From assembly GCA_963755695.1 (NCBI GenBank), contig CAVWLB010000009.1, forward strand, positions 62,001 to 126,000: a stretch of DNA of 64,000 bases, written 5' to 3'. The notes beneath the pieces were generated by a model. The model saw only the letters and a list, made by a program, of their open reading frames with translations, was not told where the DNA came from and made no database searches. Position 1 is the stretch's first letter. Every line of letters begins with the position of its first letter. This stretch comes from QHWT01 sp963755695. Lineage in GTDB: Bacteria; Acidobacteriota; Vicinamibacteria; Vicinamibacterales; 2-12-FULL-66-21. Both the position numbers and the translations under genes were made by a program. This document shows, piece by piece, positions 29,877-37,806 of the stretch.

Positions 29877-30232
29877 GGCCGGGCACCCTTCAGAAGTCGC
29901 CGCGAGCGGGCGGCCATCAGCTGTCCCTCGAGCCGGATGACTTCCGACCTGGCCACCGCGATGCCGCGGGGCGTCAGCCGGTAATATCGCCGCCGCTCGT
30001 CGTCATTCTTCGGATCGGGCGCTTCGCTCAGCTCCTCGATGAGCTCGCTTTCCAGCAGCCGCGCCAGCGCGCGATACAACGTGCCGGCATGAAGCGACAC
30101 CGCGCCGCCCGACCGGCGTTCGACTTCCTGCAGGATGCTGTAGCCGTGGCGCTCGCCATCGGCCAGGGCGAGCAGGATCTCGAACGCCACCGGCGTCAGG
30201 GGAAGGAAGGATTCGGGCCTGAATCTGTCCAT
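29873..30232 (-). CDS. PadR-family transcriptional regulator
   Basis: 119 residues from the ATG at 30232, chosen because it lies just before the winged-helix domain (FLPLTPVAFEILLALADGERHGYSILQEVE) and just after a good promoter. The wing and recognition helix are seen in LHAGTLYRALARLLESELIEE and RRYYRLTPRGIAVARSE. PadR proteins next to ADOP permeases usually repress their own operon. The stop overlaps the permease ATG. Confidence 0.92.
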   Translation of the reverse strand: MDRFRPESFLPLTPVAFEILLALADGERHGYSILQEVERRSGGAVSLHAGTLYRALARLLESELIEELSEAPDPKNDDERRRYYRLTPRGIAVARSEVIRLEGQLMAARSRRLLKGARP

Positions 30233-30244
30233 GTGTGCCTTGAG

Positions 30245-30273
30245 ACTATACTCCCAAAGCACATAGACGGCAA
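30245..30273 (-). promoter_or_regulatory. Sigma-70-type promoter of the padR-permease operon
   Basis: On the minus strand: -35 TTGCCG (30268-30273), 17-bp spacer, -10 TATAGT (30245-30250). The expected start site is only about 6 nt before the ATG at 30232. An imperfect inverted repeat (GTCTAT ... ATAGTC) brackets the spacer and could be the PadR operator. Confidence 0.6.
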
Positions 30274-30435
30274 CGGGCCGAAAAATGTTGCTAAAGGCGT
30301 CCGGTCGATTGCGGTCGCCGCGGCAGGATGCCTTTGCCCGTTCGAGTTCCCGTCGGCGGCTCGCGGACAAGACGCCGAACCCCACGGTTGATGAAGTACT
30401 GAATCATCGGCATCCGTGACTGCCGTCCTTGCCGA

Positions 30436-31392
30436 TCACTGACGGTCGCGGTGTACCTGAAATACCAACCGTCCCAGCACGTGTTCTCGATCCAATCGTC
30501 GATGCGCCTGGGCGGCTTTCCCCAGCGGATAGCTCGCCGCGATCGGCACCCGAATCTTGCCGTTGCCGAGGTGACGATTCAGCTTGTCGAATTCCCGCGG
30601 ACTCGCGACCGCGTCGAAGGCACGCACGCGGAACGTGCGCCGCTCCATAGGCACCGGTTCGATGCCGTTAGGGTACACGACCCGTCCCTTGGCCCGCATG
30701 AAGTCGAGACACCGCTCGAGCTCGTTTCCTCCGGCGAGCGCAAGCGCACAATCCAGTCCGTCGGGCGCGAACTTCCTGAGTTGATCGGTGGATTCCGTAC
30801 GCCGAGCGTCGATCACACGATGAGCGCCGAGCCTTCGGACCAGGCGCGCCGGCGCTGCGCCGGATGCGGTCGCGATGACGTGAGCCCCGCGCTGAACGGC
30901 CAGTTGAAGCGCAATCGTGCCGACCGCGCCCGAGGCACCGAAGATGAGCACGGTGTGTCCCGGCCGCAGCCCGAGCGCGTCGATGCCCTGGAGTGCGGTT
31001 AACCCTGTTACGGCAACCGCTCCGGCGTCGCGTAGATTGAGTCTCTTCGGCACACGGCCCACGTGCCCGGCGTTTGCCGCTGCGAAATCCGCGTAGAAGC
31101 CACCCTGGCGATTGCCGAACTCGTATGCGTATACGCGGTCACCGAGTTGAAAGCGCCGGACTCGTGCGCCTCTGGCCACGACGATCCCCGCGCCATCAAC
31201 TCCAGGCACCAGGGGGAATCGTGGCCGCCCTGGCTTTCGCCACGAACCGTCGCGAATCGAGGCATCCCAGTTGCCGATGCCGGCCGTATCGATCGCGATG
31301 AGCACCTCTTGGGGTCCTGGCCTTGGCACTGGAACTTCGTGAAGAGTCAGAGCCGACGGTGGACCGAACCGATCGACCGCCGCGGCCTGCAT
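30436..31392 (-). CDS. NADP-dependent quinone oxidoreductase-type MDR protein
   Basis: 318 residues from the ATG at 31392 (an upstream in-frame ATG at 31452 would add 20 weak residues). The medium-chain dehydrogenase layout has GVDGAGIVVARGARVRRFQLGDRVYAY in the GroES-like half and the nucleotide-binding motif LIFGASGAVGTIALQLA. There are no zinc ligands, so it belongs with zinc-free quinone/enone reductases. It ends GRLVFQVHRDRQ. It is a single gene; its role and substrate are unknown. Confidence 0.88.
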   Translation of the reverse strand: MQAAAVDRFGPPSALTLHEVPVPRPGPQEVLIAIDTAGIGNWDASIRDGSWRKPGRPRFPLVPGVDGAGIVVARGARVRRFQLGDRVYAYEFGNRQGGFYADFAAANAGHVGRVPKRLNLRDAGAVAVTGLTALQGIDALGLRPGHTVLIFGASGAVGTIALQLAVQRGAHVIATASGAAPARLVRRLGAHRVIDARRTESTDQLRKFAPDGLDCALALAGGNELERCLDFMRAKGRVVYPNGIEPVPMERRTFRVRAFDAVASPREFDKLNRHLGNGKIRVPIAASYPLGKAAQAHRRLDREHVLGRLVFQVHRDRQ

Positions 31393-31749
31393 TGTGTCGG
31401 GGATGTCACGCGGCTCTCCCCTTCTCGCGCTCGAGATTCGACGATGAGTCATAGGTCTGTATTCTCTTGCCTCTCCCGTGCCGCTTCCGGCAACAACCGG
31501 GCGGAACGTTCATTGAGGAGGTGCAAGTTTGGTGCGAGTTCCAACCCCTGCCGCTCAAATACTCGGAGTTGTCGGCGGGGCACGACCATGGATTGACCTG
31601 CGCCCACGGTGGTGACACCTCGAAGTGTCGGTCGCGTACAACGTGGCAACGCGGCCGTATGATTTCGAACAGCGTGGAAACGTGAACAAATGTGAATACG
31701 TGAGTGGAGGATGGCCGTCAGTTGATTGGCAAAGCAGCCATTGAAAACG
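31393..31749. other. Intergenic region without recognised gene
   Basis: About 357 bp between the oxidoreductase start and the end of the membrane-protein gene, both on the minus strand. It should contain the oxidoreductase promoter. On the plus strand a GAGGAGG followed by a short open stretch is seen near 31515, but codon use and length do not support a gene. No repeat or strong hairpin was found. Confidence 0.45.
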
Positions 31750-32465
31750 TCAGTCGGCCGCTGCGCACGACTGTCCGTCGGACGATTTCTTCCCCGGTAA
31801 GAAGACAACCCGATGAAGTGCCGGTGACGCCATCAGCAGCAAGGCCACCCAGAACAGCGGCCAGTTGAACGTCGTCGGCAGCACCTGCAGGACCGCGTCA
31901 CGGCCATCCGGCAGCGCCCGCCACGCGTCGATCATGAAGACGGCGAGCGCCACGCACGATACCGACCGCAGCCAAGCGCCCACGCCCAGCGGGCGTCGGT
32001 CGCACCATCATCCGACTGCGTCGCGAGCGTGCCCCACAGGATCATCACCAGCGCGATACTGACCGGCGCGAGCACCGGCCCCCACCATGGAAGCGGCAGC
32101 AGGAACAGGATGTCCCAGTCCAGCAGCGTCCTCGGCCAGCCCGAGATGAGGCGAAGGAAGACGTAATAGAAGATGTCCCAGGCGCCGAACGCCAGCGCCG
32201 CGTAACCGGCGCGGCGGCGCCACGTGCGCCCCGCGAGCAGCCCCAGCGTGGCGATCATGACAAGCGTGGCCGCCTCGCGCCACAATTCGACGTTGCCCAG
32301 CGCTCCGTTCATCGGCAGCGGGTCTGCCTGGTACGGCTCGATCCGATCGACGAGCGCGCGGATGTAAAACACGCTTGCGGCTTCGACCCAGGCCATCGCG
32401 ATCGCGAAGGCCATGACGATCGCCCAGCGCGTTCGCTCCGAAAGGTGAACGGTCATCGCTTCCAT
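31750..32465 (-). CDS. Polytopic membrane protein of unknown function (one frameshift)
   Basis: About 238 residues from the ATG at 32465 (or MTVHLSE at 32456) through a frame change near 31985. Five or six membrane segments are visible: WAIVMAFAIAMAWVEAASVF, ATLVMIATLGLLAG, YAALAFGAWDIFYYVFLRL, WWGPVLAPVSIALVMILWG, then after the shift SVSCVALAVFMIDAW and LFWVALLLMASPAL. I do not recognise the family. Its start meets the ispH stop, so it is in an operon with ispH. Confidence 0.72.
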
Positions 32466-33379
32466 TACTCCGTTCGCTTGCCATCCGCAACTGCCGCGAC
32501 GCTTCGCGTTCGCATCTCGACCTGGCGGATTTGTCCCGCCGAAGCGTCGGCGCAAAGGCGGATGCGCGCCTCGACGCGGTCGATGACGTCGTCCGGCGTC
32601 GAGGTGCCGGCCGTCAGTCCCACGACCTTCGCGGCATCGAACCATTCGGGGCGGACGTCTGCGTCGGTCTGCACGTGATGCACGCGGGCGCAGTAGCGCG
32701 CACAGGTCTTGACCAGCTCGCGCGTGTTGTTGCTCGACCGGCCGCCGACCACGATGACGACGTCGGCCTGGCGTGCCATCTCGACCGCCGCGGACTGCCG
32801 TTCCTTGGTGGGCTTGCAGACCGTGTCGAGGAAGCGCACGTCCGATTGCGGGAATCGCCGCCGGATCAGGTCGACCAGGTGCCGCACCTTCTCTACCGGC
32901 TGCGTCGTCTGGGCCGCCACGCCGAGGCGTGGATGCTCCTCGAGCGCGAGGACGTCATCGTCTTCGAGCACGACGTCGAAGCGATCGAGATCGCCGGTGA
33001 GGCCGCGCACCTCCACGTGGTCGCGTTGCCCGACGATGACGACGTGGTAGCCGTCGCGCGCGAGGGCCGCGACGGCGCGGTGCGCGACGTGCACGAGCGG
33101 GCACGTGGCTTCGACCACCGTCAGCCCCAGGGCGCGGGTCCGCGCGAGGGTCCGCTCGGACGTGCCGTGGGCCGTCACCATCAGGGTCGGCGTCTTGACG
33201 TGTGCGACGTCCTGCGCGACCGCGATGCCCTTCGCCTCGAGGGCGCTCAGGACGGTGGGGTTGTGGACGAGGTCGCCGAGGATCGTGAGGGGGCCGGCGT
33301 CAGCGTGCTCGAGCGCGAGCGCGATGGCATCGCGAACGCCGAAGCACATGCCGAGGTGGGCCGCTCGGAGGATACGCAT
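32465..33379 (-). CDS. ispH: 4-hydroxy-3-methylbut-2-enyl diphosphate reductase (LytB/IspH)
   Basis: Last step of the MEP isoprenoid pathway, making IPP and DMAPP with a [4Fe-4S] cluster. 304 residues. The three cluster cysteines are Cys12 (LGMCFGVRDA), Cys93 (EATCPLVH) and Cys188 (DTVCKPTKERQ). GGRSSNNTRELV is the substrate-binding S-x-N motif. The segment corresponding to the usual HPEVEG reads HVEVRG (His121, Glu123), keeping the proton-donating Glu. It is followed by the membrane protein. The start codon has no Shine-Dalgarno sequence; instead a twin palindrome abuts it. Confidence 0.93.
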   Translation of the reverse strand: MRILRAAHLGMCFGVRDAIALALEHADAGPLTILGDLVHNPTVLSALEAKGIAVAQDVAHVKTPTLMVTAHGTSERTLARTRALGLTVVEATCPLVHVAHRAVAALARDGYHVVIVGQRDHVEVRGLTGDLDRFDVVLEDDDVLALEEHPRLGVAAQTTQPVEKVRHLVDLIRRRFPQSDVRFLDTVCKPTKERQSAAVEMARQADVVIVVGGRSSNNTRELVKTCARYCARVHHVQTDADVRPEWFDAAKVVGLTAGTSTPDDVIDRVEARIRLCADASAGQIRQVEMRTRSVAAVADGKRTE

Positions 33380-33417
33380 GCTTTACAGTGTAAAGCTTTG
33401 GCTTTACGTTGTAAAGC
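33380..33417 (-). promoter_or_regulatory. Twin palindromic operator directly before ispH
   Basis: Two 17-bp palindromes lie back to back: 33380-33396 (GCTTTACA-G-TGTAAAGC, 8+1+8, perfect) and 33401-33417 (GCTTTAC-GTT-GTAAAGC, 7+3+7, perfect). Their centres (33388 and 33409) are 21 bp apart, two helical turns, so two dimers would bind the same DNA face. The first palindrome touches the start codon, leaving no room for a ribosome binding site and suggesting a leaderless transcript or overlap of operator and start site. Confidence 0.75.
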
Positions 33418-33486
33418 TTGAACCGCGAGAGACGTCCGGGCGTAGAGGCCGCTTAGCTCACAGAGCGTTCCAGCGATCTCTGGTCA

Positions 33487-34002
33487 TCAACGCTTGACCT
33501 CCAAAGGATCGCCGGTATGGTGCTCGGTAATCTGGTACCGCATGAACGCGTGCACGGCCTGAATCAATCCAGGGTCGCTCGTTTCGATGCGCACGGCGCC
33601 ACCGTCGGATATGTCCCCGTACTTGTACGAGATCTTCCCAGCGTTGGCCTGCATCGCGGCAACGCCGGGCGGGATCTCTCCGTGCGTCTGAAATGGCTTA
33701 TCGAACTGGCCGCGCGCGAATTCGTCGGCGATGAATCGCAGGTGGCCGCGAATTGCGCTCAGGTTCTTGTCGTCGGCCGGGTTCTTGACGGTAACCTCGA
33801 TCGAGCCACCGGTCGGCGTGAGCCTGAAGTGATGGGTCGTCGCGTCCGGGCCGAACCCCATCGCCTCGGCGCCTCGCTTCTCGAGCGCCTCATCCTTCTG
33901 CATCTGTTTGAGGTGCTCTTCATGTGACATTCCGGGCGGCATCTCCGGGTGTTGTGCGGTCAGCAGCAGCGCGCCGGCGACGAGCGACATCAGTAGATTC
34001 AT
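33487..34002 (-). CDS. Secreted His/Met-rich protein of unknown function, probable MerR target
   Basis: 171 residues with GAGGAGATCAC before the ATG at 34002. The signal peptide (MNLLMSLVAGALLLTA) is followed by a Met/His-rich start to the mature protein (QHPEMPPGMSHEEHLKQMQ) and a conserved-looking body (HFRLTPTGGSIEVTVKN, IPPGVAAMQANAGKISYKYGD, HAFMRYQITEHHTGDP). I do not recognise a named domain. It is divergent from a MerR regulator, and both promoters have the same dyad in a 19-bp spacer. That suggests a metal- or stress-induced periplasmic protein (inference). Confidence 0.82.
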   Translation of the reverse strand: MNLLMSLVAGALLLTAQHPEMPPGMSHEEHLKQMQKDEALEKRGAEAMGFGPDATTHHFRLTPTGGSIEVTVKNPADDKNLSAIRGHLRFIADEFARGQFDKPFQTHGEIPPGVAAMQANAGKISYKYGDISDGGAVRIETSDPGLIQAVHAFMRYQITEHHTGDPLEVKR

Positions 34003-34019
34003 GTGATCTCCTCACGGTC

Positions 34020-34050
34020 ATCGTCCGGCCTGGAATTGTTCCAGGGTCAA
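34020..34050 (-). promoter_or_regulatory. MerR-type promoter of the secreted protein gene
   Basis: Minus strand: -35 TTGACC (34045-34050), 19-bp spacer (34026-34044), -10 GACGAT (34020-34025). The 17-bp perfect palindrome CCTGGAA-TTG-TTCCAGG (34029-34045) fills the spacer. An over-long 19-bp spacer containing a dyad is the hallmark of promoters activated by MerR proteins through DNA untwisting. Confidence 0.65.
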
Positions 34051-34064
34051 GCGGCTTTTTGAAC

Positions 34065-34095
34065 TTGAATCTGGAATCACTCCAGGTTGTACGAT
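34065..34095 (+). promoter_or_regulatory. MerR-type promoter of the merR gene itself
   Basis: Plus strand: -35 TTGAAT (34065-34070), 19-bp spacer (34071-34089), -10 TACGAT (34090-34095). The spacer holds the dyad CTGGA-ATCAC-TCCAG (34071-34085). It matches the divergent promoter base for base in layout (CTGGAA...TCCAGG). The predicted start site falls at or next to the GTG at 34101, so the mRNA is probably leaderless. Confidence 0.65.
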
Positions 34096-34100
34096 GGGGC

Positions 34101-34566
34101 GTGGCAGGAACAACGTTCGGAATCGGCGAGGCCGCCCGTCGCGCCGGAGTCAGTCCAGATCTGATCCGGTACTGACGAGCGCGTCGGCGTACTCCCACGG
34201 GCGCCGCGGACGGCCGGCGGGTTTCGGCTCTACTCCGACGTTACCGTCGCACGACTGATGTTGGTCAGAAACGCCATCCGATTCGGGTTCACGTCGAAAG
34301 AACTGGCTGGCTTCCTGAAGGCGCGAGACAGCGGCCGTCCACCCTGTCATTCAGTCCGCGCCGCAGGACAGCGCCTGCTCAAAGAGATGGACGATCAATT
34401 GGCGCGTCTGAGCGAAGCACGAACGGCGATGGCCGAAACTCTGGCTGCTTGGGACGCACGACTCGAGCGAACCCCGGTCGGCGCGCCGGCACATCTGCTC
34501 GCGATGGTCCCCGACGCACCGAGAGCCGCGCGAACGGGACACGCACTCAAACGTCACAGAGGTTAG
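34101..34566 (+). CDS. MerR-family regulator (one frameshift)
   Basis: The GTG at 34101 starts VAGTTFGIGEAARRAGVSPDLIRY, the MerR winged helix; an extra G near 34173 then gives a stop. Without it, sense continues YERVGVLPRAPRTAGGFRLYSD, then the dimer helix LLKEMDDQLARLSEARTAMAETLAAWDARLERTP. A single Cys in GRPPCHSV lies where metal-responsive MerR proteins have a ligand. About 155 residues in all. It probably controls itself and the divergent secreted-protein gene through the two matching dyads. Intact promoter architecture suggests the frameshift is a sequence error. Confidence 0.8.
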
Positions 34567-34828
34567 CTGACCGCACGGGTTCGTCGGCCGTTGAGGACTG
34601 CGAGTTCGAACGGCTTGTCCTACTCGATTCCCATCGATCGCAGCGGATCGATCACGCCTCGCCGCTTGACAGCGTGCCGGACCTCGTCGAAACTTCTGAC
34701 CAGCGCGCGCTGGGGCGCCTCCTGTCCGCGGCAAGGGAATCCTCCCACCCATTCGGCACGGCCTGATCGGATCGGCCTTTCTCCGGCCTGAGCTCAGCGG
34801 ACTTCGGGCGCACTTGGAGGAAGGTCTC

Positions 34829-36769
34829 ATGAGCCAAGGACTCCCACCGCGTCGCAATTTCGAAAGCCTCAAGAAAGAAGCAAAGCGCTGGCTCGCCGCG
34901 CTCCGAGCGGGCGATCCCGAGGCCGGTGCGCGGCTGGCACGCGCCTTTCCTGACGCTTCTGCCACGCCGACACTCCGTGACGTCCAGCATGCGCTCGCGC
35001 GCGAGCACGGCTTCGCAGGATGGACGCGGCTGAAGGAGGCCATCGAACGCCGGTCGGCCGAGGCCGCCGACGCGGGCCCGAAGGCGCTCGCGCTCTACGA
35101 AGCGAAGGCGGATGCGCTGCTCGAGGCGTACCGCACCGGCACACCCGAAGCGATGGATCGTCACCACAACTACACGTGGCATCGGCGCGCGTGGCGCGCC
35201 ATGCGGACGTACGTGCAGCTCGATCTCGGCAAGCGGCCCGCGCACCCGGATGATGATGTCGAGATCACACTCGACGATGGGCGGCACCTCATTGCGCTGG
35301 AGCACGGGTTTGCCAACTGGCGTGAACTCGAAGCGTTCACCAAATCTCTGAAGCCGGAGCGGCGCGTCACTGCGAAGCCGTTGCGGCTGGTGGTGCGACG
35401 AGGCCCGGATCACTGGGAACCGATCGCAGGCTCGCGAGAGTGGGAAGAAGTTCTCGAGCTCCTCACTCAGCATCCAATGGCAGGTCTCAGCGGCGAGGGT
35501 CAGATGACAGACGACCTGATCGAAGACTTGTCACATCGTGCCCAAACGCTAACTGCGCTTGGCCTGTCCGGGTGCAGACAGATCACCGACGCGGGTGTGC
35601 GTCATCTTGCAACGATGGCGTCGCTGCAACACTTGGATCTGACCGGCACCAGCGTAACCGATGCCGGGCTGCAGGTCTTGCGCCATCTTCCACAACTGCG
35701 CACCCTCTCGCTCGCGTGGAATCGCGTGACCGAGACGGGTATCGGAGTACTTGCGCATTGCGACGAACTCGAGCACCTGAACCTCGGTGGCTCGGCCGAG
35801 ATCGGTGACGCCGCCGTTCGGGCGCTTACAGGGAAACGCAAACTGTGCCATCTCACGATCGCGCTGACCGATGGCGGATTGCCGCTGCTGCACGAGCTGC
35901 CCGTGTTCAAGTCGTGGCACGGTGGCGACGCGGAGCTGGGGCTGGTTGGGCACAAGTCTCTGCCGAACCACCTCTCTCTTCGAGGCACGTTCACGGATGC
36001 CGGCATGCGGCACCTGCGGGGGCTGGACGGTCTCTTCGGCCTCGACATCGCTGACAGCCACCTGCGGATCACCTCTGCCGGCCTCGACCCGCTGATCTCC
36101 CTCGCGCATCTTGCGGTGCTCAGCGCGGACGCGAAGGACGATTGGATGCCGTGCATCGCGCAGATGCCGCACCTGCGGGCTCTCGGAGCACAGGACACCA
36201 CGGCGGGCGACCAGGGGTTTTCAGCGCTCGGCAGATCGCGTTCCATCGAGTTCATCTGGGGTCGTCGTTGTCACAATCTGCGCAAACGCGGATTCATGGC
36301 GCTGGCGGCCATGCCCGCCCTGCGCGGGCTCTCGGTGAGCTGTCTGAACGTAGACGATGAAGGAATCTCGACGCTACCGGCGTTCCCGGCGCTCAGGGAA
36401 CTGATGCCGATGGATGTCCCGGACGCAGGCTATCGGCACATCGGCAAGTGCGAGCGGCTCGAGTCGCTCATCCTCATGTACTGTCGCGACACGACGGACG
36501 CGGCCACCACGCACATCACAGGGCTCCGTAATCTCTCGTACTACTTCAACAGCTATACGACGATCACTGATCGCACGCCCGAGTTACTGGCCACGATGGA
36601 TTGCCTCGAGCGTATTACGTTTGATACGTGTCACGGTCTAACGAACGCCGGCATCGCGCGGCTGGCACGCCTGCCGAGGCTGCGTGAGCTGCGTCTCTCA
36701 GGACGAGGAGTCACACCGGAGGTCCGCGCTGCGTTCCCGTCAACGGTCAAGGTGTTTTGTGGAGAATGA
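34829..36769 (+). CDS. Leucine-rich-repeat protein with duplicated N-terminal module
   Basis: 646 residues; the ATG at 34829 has GGAGGAAGG upstream. Residues 7-70 hold a module common in acidobacterial ankyrin/LRR proteins (FESLKKEAKRWLAALRAGD...LAREHGFAGWTRLKEAI). A degenerate second copy follows at about 110-175 (LDDGRHLIALEHGFANWRELEAF). From about residue 225 to the end there are at least a dozen AMN1-type LRRs of the form L..LGLSGCRQITDAGVRHLATM and LQHLDLTGTSVTDAGLQVL. No signal peptide or membrane segment, so probably a cytoplasmic scaffold protein. Partners are unknown. Confidence 0.85.
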   Translation: MSQGLPPRRNFESLKKEAKRWLAALRAGDPEAGARLARAFPDASATPTLRDVQHALAREHGFAGWTRLKEAIERRSAEAADAGPKALALYEAKADALLEAYRTGTPEAMDRHHNYTWHRRAWRAMRTYVQLDLGKRPAHPDDDVEITLDDGRHLIALEHGFANWRELEAFTKSLKPERRVTAKPLRLVVRRGPDHWEPIAGSREWEEVLELLTQHPMAGLSGEGQMTDDLIEDLSHRAQTLTALGLSGCRQITDAGVRHLATMASLQHLDLTGTSVTDAGLQVLRHLPQLRTLSLAWNRVTETGIGVLAHCDELEHLNLGGSAEIGDAAVRALTGKRKLCHLTIALTDGGLPLLHELPVFKSWHGGDAELGLVGHKSLPNHLSLRGTFTDAGMRHLRGLDGLFGLDIADSHLRITSAGLDPLISLAHLAVLSADAKDDWMPCIAQMPHLRALGAQDTTAGDQGFSALGRSRSIEFIWGRRCHNLRKRGFMALAAMPALRGLSVSCLNVDDEGISTLPAFPALRELMPMDVPDAGYRHIGKCERLESLILMYCRDTTDAATTHITGLRNLSYYFNSYTTITDRTPELLATMDCLERITFDTCHGLTNAGIARLARLPRLRELRLSGRGVTPEVRAAFPSTVKVFCGE

Positions 36770-36824
36770 CGAGTTCACGAATACCGCGGCGGGGGCGCGA
36801 CCGCAGATCGCCCGAGAGCCTCCT

Positions 36825-37751
36825 CTACTCGCGGCCGACGGGCTCGGTGGAGAAGCGCACGCGGGTGAACAGCTCCGGGATGTGTGAGTCCCACACGCCA
36901 TGCGGGCTCCACGCCCAGCCACCGGGATCCTTCGCCGGCGGGGCCTCCTTATACTGGTTGAACCGCGAGAAATCCATCCGCCACTCGTCGCCGTCTCGCG
37001 GCGGCAGCGCGCGCCTGTCCGGCATCGCCAGGGGCTCGAGCGAACGCCACGGGATGCGCAGTTCAGCGGTCCAGCCGCGGTCGCGGTCCCGGTTGTCGTT
37101 GATCGTTCCGTCGACGTGGACCGCCGACTGGAGGCCGGGCATGTCCCAGTTCCAGTAGCCGATGCGCGGACCGCGCGGATGCTGCTTGAAGCCGACACCG
37201 TTGAACGGCCTCACGCCCGGGCGTGAGCGATCGAACTCCGGCCGACGCGCGTAGCCACTCGATTCGAACTCCCGCTCCCAGATGAACAAGACCTCATAGA
37301 TCGTCCCGAAGGCGTTGATCTCGAACTCGTAGTACGCATCGCGTCCTGCGATGAACAGCTCGACATCGTTGTTCTCGTAGATCGGCGCGTCGCGCTCGGT
37401 CAGGCTCGCCTCGACGAACGGCTCTTCAATCCAATACCCGACGTAGAGATAGGTGTCGTCCCACAGCACTGCGGCACGAGTGTCGTGGATGCCCGGGCGG
37501 CCGCCGATGAGATCGGCGAAGCGCGGCGAGCGTTCCGCGGCCTGCCAGGCGCCCTCGTCGAGCCGGCCGTCGATGACGAGAGGAGACGAGGTGCGGCGCG
37601 CGGTGTAGCGTGCGATGCGGTCCTCGGGCCATGGAAAGGGCCACGTCTGCGAGAGCCCGGGCATGCCGCTGCATGCTAGCAGCGCGACAGCCAGCGTGTA
37701 CAGCCGCGACCGACTTTGCTTTCGCAGCCTCACCAGGACAGGTTTCGACAC
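36825..37751 (-). CDS. Secreted carbohydrate-binding family 9-like protein
   Basis: 308 residues with an N-terminal hydrophobic signal (RLYTLAVALLACSGMPG). The rest matches the CBM9-like (DOMON-type) domain of bacterial envelope proteins: LVIDGRLDEGAWQAAERSPRF, AAVLWDDTYLYVGYWIEEP, NNDVELFIAGRDAYYEFEINAFGT, and a C-terminal EWRMDFSRFNQ. Such proteins bind sugars or act as outer-membrane-associated glycan-binding factors; the ligand is unknown. It is a single gene, convergent with the LRR gene. Confidence 0.85.
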   Translation of the reverse strand: MSKPVLVRLRKQSRSRLYTLAVALLACSGMPGLSQTWPFPWPEDRIARYTARRTSSPLVIDGRLDEGAWQAAERSPRFADLIGGRPGIHDTRAAVLWDDTYLYVGYWIEEPFVEASLTERDAPIYENNDVELFIAGRDAYYEFEINAFGTIYEVLFIWEREFESSGYARRPEFDRSRPGVRPFNGVGFKQHPRGPRIGYWNWDMPGLQSAVHVDGTINDNRDRDRGWTAELRIPWRSLEPLAMPDRRALPPRDGDEWRMDFSRFNQYKEAPPAKDPGGWAWSPHGVWDSHIPELFTRVRFSTEPVGRE

Positions 37752-37806
37752 GACCCGACGACCCGCCCTTCATGGCCTAGTACCCACATCTCGGCGCGGC
37801 CCATCC

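Noticed and set aside
27741..29984. 747-codon plus-strand frame
   Set aside because: Antisense to the intact ADOP permease; Arg/Asp/His-rich composition typical of GC-rich shadow frames.
32531..33421. 296-codon plus-strand frame
   Set aside because: Antisense to ispH, whose cluster cysteines and substrate motif are clear on the other strand.
34567..34828. Minus-strand tail reading GVIDPLRSMGIE before a TAG near 34620, resembling the end of an ADOP permease
   Set aside because: Only about a dozen residues look similar and upstream sequence in that frame has no membrane character; too weak to call a pseudogene.
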